A stretch of 8,803 nt of DNA from UBA8437 sp003445035 (GCA_937901285.1 CALCHI010000477.1:1-8803), one strand, 5' to 3'; shown: positions 1 to 8,472, counted from the stretch's first letter. A program made the numbers and translations. The notes: generated by a model not told the origin, from the sequence alone.

Positions 1-1033
1 CGACACCGTCCAGGGCGTTGTCGTTGATGCCGGCCGTCGGGGTGCCCCAGTGAATATGCAGGTTGTTGGCCTGCTGGAGGTCGAGCTTGGTGAAATCCGC
101 GGCCGGATCTTCAATCACGCTCTTGCCCCTGCGGACCTTGCCGCGGCCGAAATGGACCGGCTGCGGGAATTCAGTGGGATTGCTCCAGCCAAGATAGTCG
201 TACCAGGCTCGCACACCGACATCTCGGAACACGGCCCGTCGGTCCCGCAGCCCCGGTGTGCCGGCACCCCAGACATCGTTGAGGATCTCGTGGTCGTCGT
301 AGGTGAAGAAACTGGGGACGTGACGGTGCCAGGTGGCCATGTTCTGGCCCTGTTCCAGAAACTGCTTGTAGTTCTGCCAGACGCCGACGATCGATGGGGC
401 CACGCGGACAACCGCGGGCGTGTCCCCGTCGTTGATATCGACCTGTTTCAACCACTGCTGCGGCTGGTACTCGCGACGCGATTCGTAGAGCCAGTCGCCG
501 TTGAGGATCGCGAAGTTGACCCGGTCCCGGACCTGCCTGAGCATTGTGGCGAAGGTGGGCAGCCCCGGGCCGTTGCTGTGACCGGGGTTCTGGTTGTTGC
601 CGCAGGCGAACTCGAAGCTGAAGTTGAACAGTCCTCGCGGGTTGAGCTTCGCGTCGATCATCTGCTTCCCGTCGGGCATCGTGCGAAAAGATCCGCTCTT
701 GCCGGTCAGCCCGGTCTGGCCGGGGATGAACAGCTCGTAGTAGTACTTCGTGTCAGCTTTGAGACCGCGGATGTGGACCCAGCCGGTGTTGTCTCGTTCG
801 AGCCGGGTGGGCACGGGTTTGGTCTGTTGGTCGAGCCGGCCCGGTGCCGTGCCGTACCGCACTGCGAAATGGCCGGTCCGCATGGTCCGGGCCCACACGC
901 CGACGCCGTCGGCACTGAGCCGTCCCAGGATCGGGCCGTGGCTGACGTGGTTGTACCGGTTGCCGGCTGCGTCGACGGGACCGGCCAACAGGATCACCAG
1001 GCTGATGGCGGCAAGTTTTTCAGTGAGCATCAT
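1..1033 (-). CDS. PhoD-like metallophosphatase, secreted (3' end beyond window)
   Basis: The visible 344 residues are the N-terminal part of a PhoD-family alkaline phosphatase/phosphodiesterase, an extracytoplasmic enzyme that releases phosphate from esters. A Sec-type signal peptide covers about residues 1-23 (hydrophobic AISLVILLAG, cleavage near DAA/GN). Next comes the small N-terminal beta-sandwich usual in this family (about 28-118, containing HGPILG and ADTKYYYEL). The metallophosphatase core then begins: FACGN (C144), LNGDWLYE (D180 and Y183, the D-x-x-Y spacing of PhoD iron ligands) and YDDHEILND (245-253). The ATG at 1033 follows a GAGAGGG Shine-Dalgarno; an ATG one codon later is equivalent. 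It lies 34 nt after the isomerase stop, so it is probably last or near last in the minus-strand operon. Unlike Bacillus PhoD, no twin-arginine motif is visible. Family assignment is firm; substrate is unknown. Confidence 0.88.
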   Translation of the reverse strand, partial: MMLTEKLAAISLVILLAGPVDAAGNRYNHVSHGPILGRLSADGVGVWARTMRTGHFAVRYGTAPGRLDQQTKPVPTRLERDNTGWVHIRGLKADTKYYYELFIPGQTGLTGKSGSFRTMPDGKQMIDAKLNPRGLFNFSFEFACGNNQNPGHSNGPGLPTFATMLRQVRDRVNFAILNGDWLYESRREYQPQQWLKQVDINDGDTPAVVRVAPSIVGVWQNYKQFLEQGQNMATWHRHVPSFFTYDDHEILNDVWGAGTPGLRDRRAVFRDVGVRAWYDYLGWSNPTEFPQPVHFGRGKVRRGKSVIEDPAADFTKLDLQQANNLHIHWGTPTAGINDNALDGV

Positions 1034-1067
1034 GAGGAAACCCTCTCGAGGTGATTCTCGTGGCTGA

Positions 1068-1904
1068 TCAATCAAAGTAGCCGCACATTTTCAGGTGATC
1101 GACGCTGTCGACGATCCTCTGGTGGTGCTCGTCCAGTGACAACTCGCCCTCTCCCTCGATCCCTTCGATCTCGAGACTGTAGGGGCCTGTGAACCCGCAC
1201 ACGTTCATCAGTTCGAGCACCCGGACGAAATCGACCGCTCCGCCGTAGCCCAGGGCGGGAAAGTACCAGTCGTGGAACTCGCCGTGCGAGTCCTTCAGGT
1301 GCAGGTGGGAGACGAAGTGGCAGACCTTGGCCAGGGCGATTTCGCCGTTGATCGTCTCGTTGTAGTAGAGGATGTTGGCGGTGTCGAAGTTGATCCTGAG
1401 GTGCGAGTGCTCGAGTTCGTGCATGGCATCGATCATCCCTCCATGGTCCTGGCAGATCCCGGGATGGGTCTCGAAGCAGTAGGTCAGGCCCAGGTCCGCA
1501 GCGTGGTCACCGATCCGGCGCAGATTGGCGTAGAGCGAGGCCAGGTCCTCTTGGCCGTCGGCTTCACCGGCGCCTCCCACCACCAGGTCCACGCCGAGGT
1601 CGGCGGCGACGTCGAGCTTGCGGAGGGTGACGGCGAGCACTTCGGGGTCGAGCGGGTTGCCGCTGGTGACGTTGCAACTGGACAGGCGAACATCGTGGTC
1701 CGCCAGCCGCCTGGCGACGCCGGACAAGTCGTCCGGGGTGGCCTGGTCGGTGAGCAACGGGTCATCCCCGAAGATCGACTCGGACCCCTCGGTCCGAATC
1801 GGCAACTCGATCCACTCGATCCCCGCCTGGCGGACCTTCTCGATGGCCGCCTGGGCGCCGAATCGCCCATAGCTGTTGGTGAGGCAGGAGATGATCGCGG
1901 TCAC
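1068..1904 (-). CDS. Sugar phosphate isomerase/epimerase-like TIM barrel protein
   Basis: This 278-residue cytoplasmic protein belongs to the xylose isomerase-like TIM barrel family (AP endonuclease 2 superfamily), which holds sugar epimerases, isomerases and dehydratases using a divalent metal. Likely metal ligands can be seen in the usual order: E145 in CFETHPG, D174 in NFDTANILYYNE, the HLHLKD block (200-205, H202) and E245 in YSLEIEG near the C-terminus. Length is typical and no signal peptide is present. I chose the GTG at 1904 because the protein should begin with the first beta strand (TAIISCLTNSYG). The GTG also overlaps the stop of the upstream PQQ gene as GTGA, a common arrangement for translational coupling. 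The frame is open up to 2171, but that extension lies inside the PQQ gene and looks non-protein-like. Substrate cannot be told from sequence. Confidence 0.88.
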   Translation of the reverse strand: MTAIISCLTNSYGRFGAQAAIEKVRQAGIEWIELPIRTEGSESIFGDDPLLTDQATPDDLSGVARRLADHDVRLSSCNVTSGNPLDPEVLAVTLRKLDVAADLGVDLVVGGAGEADGQEDLASLYANLRRIGDHAADLGLTYCFETHPGICQDHGGMIDAMHELEHSHLRINFDTANILYYNETINGEIALAKVCHFVSHLHLKDSHGEFHDWYFPALGYGGAVDFVRVLELMNVCGFTGPYSLEIEGIEGEGELSLDEHHQRIVDSVDHLKMCGYFD

Positions 1905-3205
1905 TTGGCTGCCCGGCCGACTTCGAGGCACTTGAGCGTGCGGCTGTTGTGAACGTAGAGACGTCCGCCGGCGAGAGCGGGCAGGGCTCTCGCGGTGCCG
2001 GTTAGAACCTTGGCGGTGGCCATGGCCTGGAAACGGGTCGGCGAGAGCCCGGCCAGCACCAGGCTGCCACTGGTCTTGAGGATCAGCAGTTTCTTGTCGG
2101 CGGCGATCAACGTGGCGTAACCGAAGCCCGGTTCTTCCCAGGCCACCTTGCCGGTCGCGGCGTCGACACAACGCAGTGCCGCACCACCAACGTCCTGGCG
2201 TCCGTGAACGCCGTAAAGTTTTCCGCCGTCGGAGATCGCGGTGGTGTACTGGCTCGAGAGAATGTCGTCACTGCGCCAGGTTTCGTTGACCTTGCCGCGG
2301 CCGATCTTGGCCATCACCGCGCCGAAGCCGTAGCTGGCGGTGACGAAAACCTGGTCCCCGAGCACAACAGGGTTGGCCCCGGTGACAGTGGGGCCGGGCC
2401 GTCCGAAGGAAAACCGGAACAGTTCCTTGCCGGTCCTGGGGTCGACGGAGATCACGTTGAGCCGGGCCGCGAAGACGACGTGAGGTTGACCGCCGATCTT
2501 GGCCAGTGTCGGTGACGAATAGCTGGCCCGGACGTCGGTGGACTGCCAGGCGAGTTTTCCGTCTGACAACGAAAAGGCGACGATTCCGGCGTTCTTTTCA
2601 GCACCCCCGGCGTTGACGATGACCAGGCCGTTGGAAACGATCGGCGAACTGCCTTTACCAAAATATCCTTCGGGCGGTTCGCCGCGGAAGGGGCGTTTCG
2701 AATTGAACAGGGCCATCGTGTCGTGGCTCCAGATCGTCTTGCCGGTCTTGACGTCCAGGCAATGGAGTCCGCCCTTGGCACCAAAGACGATCACGCGGTT
2801 GCGGTGCACGGTGGGGACACAGCGGGGACCGTTGTCGTTGACGTAGGCCGGAACGAAATTGGCCTTGAAGCCGCTTTGCCAGATCTGTTTTCCCGTGTCG
2901 GCGGCGACGGCGGTGACACGCTCCTGGTCCCCCTGGCGGTCGAAAACGAACACGCGGCCGTCGGCGACGGCCACGCCGGAAAAACCGGACCCCACCGGAC
3001 GGCTCCAGGCGACCCGAGGCCCCGTCGCGGGCCAGGATTCGGCCAGTCGTTCGCCGCTGGCGATCCCGTTGCGTTGTGGCCCGAGGATCTGCGGCCAGTC
3101 ACCGGCCATGGCGGTGGTGACGGACAGCAGGGAGGCGAGGAGCCAGGCCGTCGTCCGGGGAACGAGGGCGGCGGAATTCGTGTTATCGATCGGGGTTTTG
3201 AGCAT
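1901..3205 (-). CDS. Secreted PQQ-binding-like beta-propeller repeat protein
   Basis: A 434-residue protein with a signal peptide (positive N-region, then AWLLASLLSVTTAMA; cleavage after about A34) and a mature start GDWPQILGPQRNG, a form common in planctomycete PQQ-repeat proteins. Propeller blade motifs of the type D-x-x-T/D-G-K-x-x-W recur at about 103-109, 151-159, 214-220, 255-263 and 349-356. A last partial blade (LYVHNSRTLKCLEV, 416-429) may close the ring. These proteins fold as WD40/quinoprotein-like propellers in the periplasm or at the cell surface. The repeats alone do not prove PQQ binding or dehydrogenase activity. BamB shares the fold, but there is no lipobox cysteine, so I do not call it BamB. 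The ATG at 3205 has GGA about 8 nt upstream. Its first 23 nt overlap the DJ-1/PfpI gene and its stop overlaps the isomerase start. Confidence 0.9.
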   Translation of the reverse strand: MLKTPIDNTNSAALVPRTTAWLLASLLSVTTAMAGDWPQILGPQRNGIASGERLAESWPATGPRVAWSRPVGSGFSGVAVADGRVFVFDRQGDQERVTAVAADTGKQIWQSGFKANFVPAYVNDNGPRCVPTVHRNRVIVFGAKGGLHCLDVKTGKTIWSHDTMALFNSKRPFRGEPPEGYFGKGSSPIVSNGLVIVNAGGAEKNAGIVAFSLSDGKLAWQSTDVRASYSSPTLAKIGGQPHVVFAARLNVISVDPRTGKELFRFSFGRPGPTVTGANPVVLGDQVFVTASYGFGAVMAKIGRGKVNETWRSDDILSSQYTTAISDGGKLYGVHGRQDVGGAALRCVDAATGKVAWEEPGFGYATLIAADKKLLILKTSGSLVLAGLSPTRFQAMATAKVLTGTARALPALAGGRLYVHNSRTLKCLEVGRAAK

Positions 3206-3752
3206 TGAGCAGTTCCATGTAGGCCTTCATCATCGGCGTGTTGTCGTGCCAGGTGCGGCCACAGATGAGGTTTCCATCGATCACGCAGGCCTGGTCGACG
3301 AATTCGGCGCCGACAGTGGTGGCATCCAGGGCGCACTTGGCGACGGTGGTGACCGTCTTGCCCCGAATGCAGTCGGCCGCCGCGATGATCTCGATTCCGT
3401 GGCAGACACTGCAGACGGGTTTGTCGGCTTCGAAGAAGTGGCGGGTCAGGTTGAGCAGGTCCTGGTCGTAACGGAGATATTCCGGTGCACGGCCGCCGGA
3501 AACGAACAGGCCGGCGTACTCCTCGGGAACGACATCCCGGAAGGCGATGTCACTCTGAAGATGGTAACCGGCGGTTTCCTGGGTGATGTCCCAGTTGGTT
3601 CCCGGAGGAATTTCGTGGAGCACCATGTGGTAGAGGCGTTTTTCCGGGGCCGCCACGACAACCTCATAACCGTCCTCGGCGATCCGGAAATAAGGGTACA
3701 TGGTGTCAAGACACTCGGTGGCGTCTCCAATGATGATCAGGACCTTGGGCAT
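3183..3752 (-). CDS. DJ-1/PfpI family protein (class I glutamine amidotransferase-like)
   Basis: This 189-residue single-domain protein has the flavodoxin-like start MPKVLIIIGDATE and the nucleophile elbow KPVCSVCHGIEI, with C117 as the expected reactive cysteine followed by H118. SGGRAPEYLR (85-94) matches the block in archaeal PfpI that supplies the glutamate of the active site; here that would be E91. The C-terminal VIDGNLICGR is also typical. Family members include proteases, glyoxalase/deglycase-like enzymes and stress chaperones, so the activity is open. There is no signal peptide, so it is cytoplasmic. The ATG at 3752 was chosen because it begins the first beta strand; GGGAA lies about 7 nt upstream. 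The frame is open to 3974, but the added residues run over the zinc-ribbon gene and resemble no domain. A second cysteine, C114, lies three residues before the nucleophile. Its end overlaps the PQQ gene by 23 nt. Confidence 0.9.
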   Translation of the reverse strand: MPKVLIIIGDATECLDTMYPYFRIAEDGYEVVVAAPEKRLYHMVLHEIPPGTNWDITQETAGYHLQSDIAFRDVVPEEYAGLFVSGGRAPEYLRYDQDLLNLTRHFFEADKPVCSVCHGIEIIAAADCIRGKTVTTVAKCALDATTVGAEFVDQACVIDGNLICGRTWHDNTPMMKAYMELLNAQNPDR

Positions 3753-3811
3753 GCGCGGTTCCCGCCTGGTGTTCAGAACGGGGTCAGCATAACGGCCGCG
3801 CAGTTCGGTCG

Positions 3812-4126
3812 CTAGGCGTCGGACACCGCGGTGTCCAGGGACCACTCGGCACCACAGGAGTGGCACGAGAATCCGGCCAGGGTGGCCGTGCCGGGGATCG
3901 GCATCAGGTTGGGGTTCCTTGCAGCGTCTCGCAATTCCAGCGGGACAACCGTCGTTCGGCCGCACGCCGGACAAGTGCGGTTGGCGTGGATCGCCCGGGC
4001 GCGTGTGGCAGTGGACTGTCCCGCAGCAATCCGGAACGCCGAGATCGAGTAGATGAGCGGGGCCGGTTCGTCGAGATCGCCGCGGGGGGCGTCATCGGAC
4101 GGACGAAACAGCTTTAGTTGGCTCAT
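3812..4126 (-). CDS. Small zinc-ribbon-like protein of unknown function
   Basis: A 104-residue protein with two cysteine pairs, CPAC (C52, C55) and CHSC (C88, C91), separated by 32 residues. This is the layout of a zinc ribbon with an extended middle loop; the closing GAEW after the last pair also fits. The N-terminal 50 residues are polar with a possible short strand (PLIYSISAFRI), and there is no signal peptide or membrane segment. I do not recognise a named family. It is the first gene of the minus-strand operon, 59 nt before the DJ-1/PfpI gene. Reality as a gene is supported by the paired cysteines and by the promoter-like element upstream. The start has only a weak ribosome site, so a slightly different start is possible. 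Binding to nucleic acid or a protein partner would be a guess. Confidence 0.65.
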   Translation of the reverse strand: MSQLKLFRPSDDAPRGDLDEPAPLIYSISAFRIAAGQSTATRARAIHANRTCPACGRTTVVPLELRDAARNPNLMPIPGTATLAGFSCHSCGAEWSLDTAVSDA

Positions 4127-4342
4127 GGGCCGGCATCCCTGCCTTCGGGTCCGCGGCGGGGAACATCCTGTCCCGCAGGTGAGTCCGCATGGACCTCGAA
4201 GCGACCGTCAACATAGAATCCGCGCGCGGGAATAACAAGATGTTTTCGCGGCGGGGTTCAGATTGACGTAGTCAGTGGTAGGCGTGGCACGGCGACAACG
4301 TCGGCACACGCCACCCGATGACGCATCTGGCGTGGGAGACTC
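4127..4342. other. Divergent intergenic region between zinc-ribbon gene and flippase-like gene
   Basis: This 216-nt region separates two divergent genes. On the minus strand it holds the promoter candidate at 4210-4238. On the plus strand there is TTGACG at 4263-4268, but no convincing -10 box at the right distance, so I do not call a plus promoter. No small gene, RNA gene or repeat is evident. Confidence 0.6.
4210..4238 (-). promoter_or_regulatory. Candidate sigma70-type promoter of the minus-strand operon
   Basis: Reading the minus strand, TTGTTA (4233-4238) and TATGTT (4210-4215) are separated by exactly 17 nt, each matching four of six consensus bases. Transcription would start near 4203, about 75 nt before the ATG at 4126 of the first operon gene. 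The spacer is very GC-rich (CGCGCGCGG). This rests on motif matching only. Confidence 0.4.
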
Positions 4343-5386
4343 ATGGTGGGCGGTCGGCGGGGAACCTGGCAACTGCTGAAGTTGCTGCCGGGCCTGGTGG
4401 TGGCCGGGGCTTGCCTGTGGTACGCGGTGCGAGGTGTCGACTGGTCGCAGGTCCGGGATCGCTGGGCCGGGGCACGTTGGTCGCTGGCTCCCGTGATGGC
4501 GGTGTTGCTCTTCGCGTTCTTTGCCCTGAAGGCGTTGCGGTGGAAATTGCTGTTGGACCCGGTGTCACGGATGCCGGTTCGCGCGGTGGCTGGCCCGCTG
4601 ATGATCGGCTTCATGGCCAACAACCTGCTGCCGGCCCACCTGGGCGAACTGGTTCGGGTGCACGTGCTGGGGCGAACACGGGGTGTGTCCCGGGCGGCGG
4701 TACTCTCGACAGTTGTGCTGGAACGTCTCTTTGATCTCGTCGCCATCCTGGTGTTCCTGGGCGTGGGACTGGTGGCCGACCCGCGTCTGCGTGACGACTA
4801 CCACCGGGCCGTGGTGGTGGTGGCGGTGCTGACCGGAGTGATGCTGGCGGCGGCCGTCACATTCGTGTGCGCTTCGGACCGCTGCCTGAGACTGGTGGAC
4901 TGGACCTGCAATCGGTGCCTGGTGTTCCTGCCGTCCAGATGGCGAAAGGGGCTGGTTGAGTTGGCGGCTTCGGCCGCCGGTGGCCTGGGAGCTCTGAAAC
5001 GACCGCGATTGGCCGTTGGGATCGTGGCCACGTCGCTGGTCAAATGGTTCCTGATGGGCCTGATGGTCTGGGTGTCACTGCGGACACTTGGGGCCGAGGA
5101 CGTGTTCGGCCCATCGCTGGTGGTGGTGGGCGTGATCGCCGTGGCGATCCTGTTGCCGGCCCCGCCCGGATACGTCGGCGTGGTCCAGTTCTGCTTCACC
5201 AGCGTTCTGGCGCTCTACGCCGTCGACGCCAACACGGCCATCGCCGCGTCGGTCTATTATCACCTCTGGCAGTTCATCCCGGTGACCCTGGTCGGGCTGT
5301 GGTGCCTGCAGAAGACCGGGCTGGGATGGCGCGAGGTGACCGAGGTCGAAGCGGGAGCCGATCGCGACGACGGGGCGGCCGACTAG
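4343..5386 (+). CDS. Flippase-like integral membrane protein, YbhN / LPG-synthase transmembrane family
   Basis: A 347-residue multi-pass inner membrane protein of the lysylphosphatidylglycerol synthase transmembrane-region family (YbhN/AglD-like). Hydrophobic segments lie at about 11-29, 47-66, 124-146, 156-177, 222-247, 257-273, 277-294 and 299-322. Family landmarks are GFMANNLLPAHLGELVR (89-105, the N-x-x-x-P-x-x-x-GE-x-x-R signature), VVLERLFDL (124-132) and LPAPPGYVGVVQF (271-283). Members are proposed to move lipid-linked substrates or shape membrane lipids. There is no C-terminal aminoacyl-transferase domain, so this is not a complete MprF. The ATG at 4343 has GGGAG (4334-4338) just upstream. 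No glycosyltransferase or lipid gene is adjacent to suggest a substrate. The stop shares four bases with the convergent beta-helix gene. Confidence 0.87.
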   Translation: MVGGRRGTWQLLKLLPGLVVAGACLWYAVRGVDWSQVRDRWAGARWSLAPVMAVLLFAFFALKALRWKLLLDPVSRMPVRAVAGPLMIGFMANNLLPAHLGELVRVHVLGRTRGVSRAAVLSTVVLERLFDLVAILVFLGVGLVADPRLRDDYHRAVVVVAVLTGVMLAAAVTFVCASDRCLRLVDWTCNRCLVFLPSRWRKGLVELAASAAGGLGALKRPRLAVGIVATSLVKWFLMGLMVWVSLRTLGAEDVFGPSLVVVGVIAVAILLPAPPGYVGVVQFCFTSVLALYAVDANTAIAASVYYHLWQFIPVTLVGLWCLQKTGLGWREVTEVEAGADRDDGAAD

Positions 5387-6297
5387 GGGGCCAGTGTCGG
5401 CGGCTTGCTGAACTTCCCGTTGACGATATCGGCCAGCCCGAAGTCCTCGATCAACAGCGAGTGACGCCGATTGTCGCTCAACTCGATCGTCTCTCCCCGG
5501 AGCTGTGAGGTTCCGGAAATGACCAGGCCGGCGCGAGCGTTCTGACGGCACTTGACGTTGTGGAGCACAACGTCCCGGCACAGTCCCGGTGCGCTGATTC
5601 CGTCGAGCCGCCAGTGCTGGACGACCAGGTTCTCGATCCGCACGTGCCGAACCGCGTAGAGTGTGACGCCGCAGTCCCCGCCGGCGATTGACAGGTTGGC
5701 GATGCCGCTGTCGATCAGTTCCGATGTGCGGTAGTAGATCTTTCCTCTCCACACTGTCCAGTGGCCGTCGGGGAGTGACTCGAGCACCGGTTCGGCCGCG
5801 TTACGGTCGTGATCGTGTCGAGGCAGTGGTTTGCCGTCACGGAGCAAAAGGAAGTGGCCTTTCCGCCGGGGAGCCAGTTGCCACAATCCGCCGACCGATC
5901 TCCAACTGAACGCGGGCACCGGCCTGGCCCCCGAGATCACCGCGCCGTTGCCGATGACCCGGAACGGCAGCGTGGCGATTCCGCTGTGGCGTCGACCGAA
6001 GAGTCTCAGGTCACCCTGATAAGGGTGCCCGGTGTTGATCAGGTGAATCGTGTCCGATGGGCCGGCCAGCGCGGCGGCGCGAGTGAGCGTGCGAACCGGT
6101 CCGGAGATGCGGTCGATCGGATTCTTGACCAGTCCGTCGCACACGTCACGGCCCCGAAGGTTGTCGACGTAGATGACGCTCGCCTGGGCCGCCGTTGTCA
6201 CCAGCGACACCAGCAGCAGCGAGAGCAGAAGCCGTTGGAGGCGTTGCGGCAGGGGGTGAGCGGAGAAAACAACGGAGTTCGGCTGAGAGTGGCTCAT
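5383..6297 (-). CDS. Secreted right-handed parallel beta-helix protein
   Basis: About 304 residues with an N-terminal signal (RLLLSLLLVSLVTTAAQA, cleavage near residue 39) followed by VIYVDNLRGRDVCDG and GPVRTLTRAAALAGPSDTI (66-84). This opening is characteristic of planctomycete secreted beta-helix proteins related to polysaccharide lyases. The later part has short repeating strand turns typical of the helix (VTLYAVRHVRIENLVVQHW, 211-229; RDVVLHNVKCRQN, 241-253; IELSDNRRHSLLIED, 271-285). No clear catalytic set can be assigned, so carbohydrate binding or cleavage is only family-based. It is short for such proteins and ends soon after the last coils. I chose the ATG at 6297, which has CAGCAGG about 7 nt upstream; an in-frame ATG at 6321 has no ribosome site and would add eight residues before the signal peptide. 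It converges on the flippase-like gene. Confidence 0.82.
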   Translation of the reverse strand: MSHSQPNSVVFSAHPLPQRLQRLLLSLLLVSLVTTAAQASVIYVDNLRGRDVCDGLVKNPIDRISGPVRTLTRAAALAGPSDTIHLINTGHPYQGDLRLFGRRHSGIATLPFRVIGNGAVISGARPVPAFSWRSVGGLWQLAPRRKGHFLLLRDGKPLPRHDHDRNAAEPVLESLPDGHWTVWRGKIYYRTSELIDSGIANLSIAGGDCGVTLYAVRHVRIENLVVQHWRLDGISAPGLCRDVVLHNVKCRQNARAGLVISGTSQLRGETIELSDNRRHSLLIEDFGLADIVNGKFSKPPTLAP

Positions 6298-6382
6298 GGA
6301 GAGGCCTGCTGCACGGCACATTGGTAGGGGGGAACGGTGTCATCGGGAAGCATCGGCCGATAGCGGGTTGTGAGGCAAGAGC

Positions 6383-6402
6383 CGACGCGGGAAATCGCGT
6401 CG
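6383..6402. repeat. Perfect 7-bp inverted repeat with 6-nt spacer
   Basis: CGACGCG (6383-6389) and CGCGTCG (6396-6402) are exact reverse complements around GGAAAT. The repeat lies 86 bp upstream of the beta-helix start. It has no T-run on either strand, so it is not an intrinsic terminator. It could be an operator or an RNA hairpin in the beta-helix transcript leader. Confidence 0.5.
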
Positions 6403-6529
6403 TAGTGAAGCTAACGGTCAGGTCCAGGTCAGTGGCCAGGCTTACGGGAGACCGTCATCAATGGAGCCTCGAGAAATCTGAAAAACTTTTCCGATTGTGA
6501 GGATTGTTTGTGGGCGATTGGGAGGTTTC

Positions 6530-6538
6530 TGGTAGAGT
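6530..6538 (+). promoter_or_regulatory. Candidate extended -10 promoter for the sigma factor gene
   Basis: TGGTAGAGT fits the extended -10 form TGn followed by a TATAAT-like hexamer (TAGAGT, four of six). It follows the only A/T-richer patch in this intergenic region. No good -35 box lies 16-18 nt upstream, which is tolerated by extended -10 promoters. Transcription would start near 6545. Confidence 0.35.
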
Positions 6539-6652
6539 CGCCGCCTTGTCATTCGACCGATTTCGGCAGGCCAGGAAGGCCGCACACCGTCTCGGTCGAT
6601 GTGGTTCTCGAGGGGGATGTCCACCGGGCAGACCTCTCAACAAGAGCAAGGA

Positions 6653-6769
6653 TGCCGTCGGTGAGAGCCCGTTGCTGCGTGAGCACCCAGGATGTGGTGC
6701 AAGAAACGGTATGTCGGCTGCTGCCGACGGCACCTGCACGCTCGTGAATTCCATGGAGGGGGTTTGTCC

Positions 6770-6774
<5 letters not shown>
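6653..6774 (+). promoter_or_regulatory. Possible structured 5' leader of the sigma factor mRNA
   Basis: TGCCGTCGG (6653-6661) is an exact complement of CCGACGGCA (6724-6732). The second strand also belongs to a tight local hairpin, GTCGGC-TGCT-GCCGAC (6713-6728), so the two structures exclude each other. Directly after, TGCACG (6735-6740) can pair with CGTGCA (6769-6774), which contains the GTG start codon and encloses the Shine-Dalgarno in its loop. GCACC (6683-6687) and GGTGC (6696-6700) form a further small hairpin. Short helices are easy to find by chance in GC-rich DNA, so this is a hypothesis, and I recognise no known riboswitch or leader family. Confidence 0.25.
6755..6762 (+). promoter_or_regulatory. 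Strong Shine-Dalgarno deciding the GTG start of the sigma gene
   Basis: GGAGGGGG ends 7 nt before the GTG at 6770. No comparable site precedes the in-frame ATG at 6692, which settles the start in favour of the GTG. Confidence 0.75.
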
Positions 6775-8449
<1,675 letters not shown>

Positions 8450-8472
8450 GCAGGGCGGATCGGGTCGCACGT

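Larger units (their letters stand above)
6298..6769. other. Long divergent intergenic region upstream of the sigma factor gene
   Basis: This 472-nt stretch lies between the divergent beta-helix and sigma genes. It contains a perfect inverted repeat (6383-6402), three GGTC-type direct repeats (6416-6420, 6421-6425, 6427-6431), an A/T-richer patch (6472-6510), an extended -10 candidate (6530-6538) and a leader of about 225 nt with potential hairpins before the GTG start. Open frames here have no protein-like composition or ribosome sites, so I see no gene. Confidence 0.65.

Noticed and set aside
50..1054. Long plus-strand open frame of 334 codons opposite the phosphatase gene
   Set aside because: The minus strand here encodes a clear PhoD-like protein with signal peptide and DDHE motif; the plus frame is a GC-driven shadow with no recognisable domain.
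1905..2171. Upstream extension of the isomerase-like gene
   Set aside because: The added residues are Arg-rich and Gln-rich, lie inside the PQQ gene in another frame, and precede the natural first beta strand.
2859..3815. Plus-strand open frame of 318 codons opposite the PQQ and DJ-1/PfpI genes
   Set aside because: It spans two well-supported genes on the other strand, and its product has no domain or sensible start site.
3753..3974. Upstream extension of the DJ-1/PfpI gene
   Set aside because: It overlaps the zinc-ribbon gene; DJ-1/PfpI proteins begin with the MPKVLIII-type strand found at 3752.
4263..4291. TTGACG as -35 of a plus-strand promoter for the flippase-like gene
   Set aside because: The bases at the -10 distance are GGCACG, which does not resemble a -10 box.
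6692..6769. ATG at 6692 as start of the sigma factor
   Set aside because: It has no ribosome site, and the extra 26 residues are unlike sigma N-termini, whereas the GTG at 6770 has a strong Shine-Dalgarno and the expected region 1.1 start.
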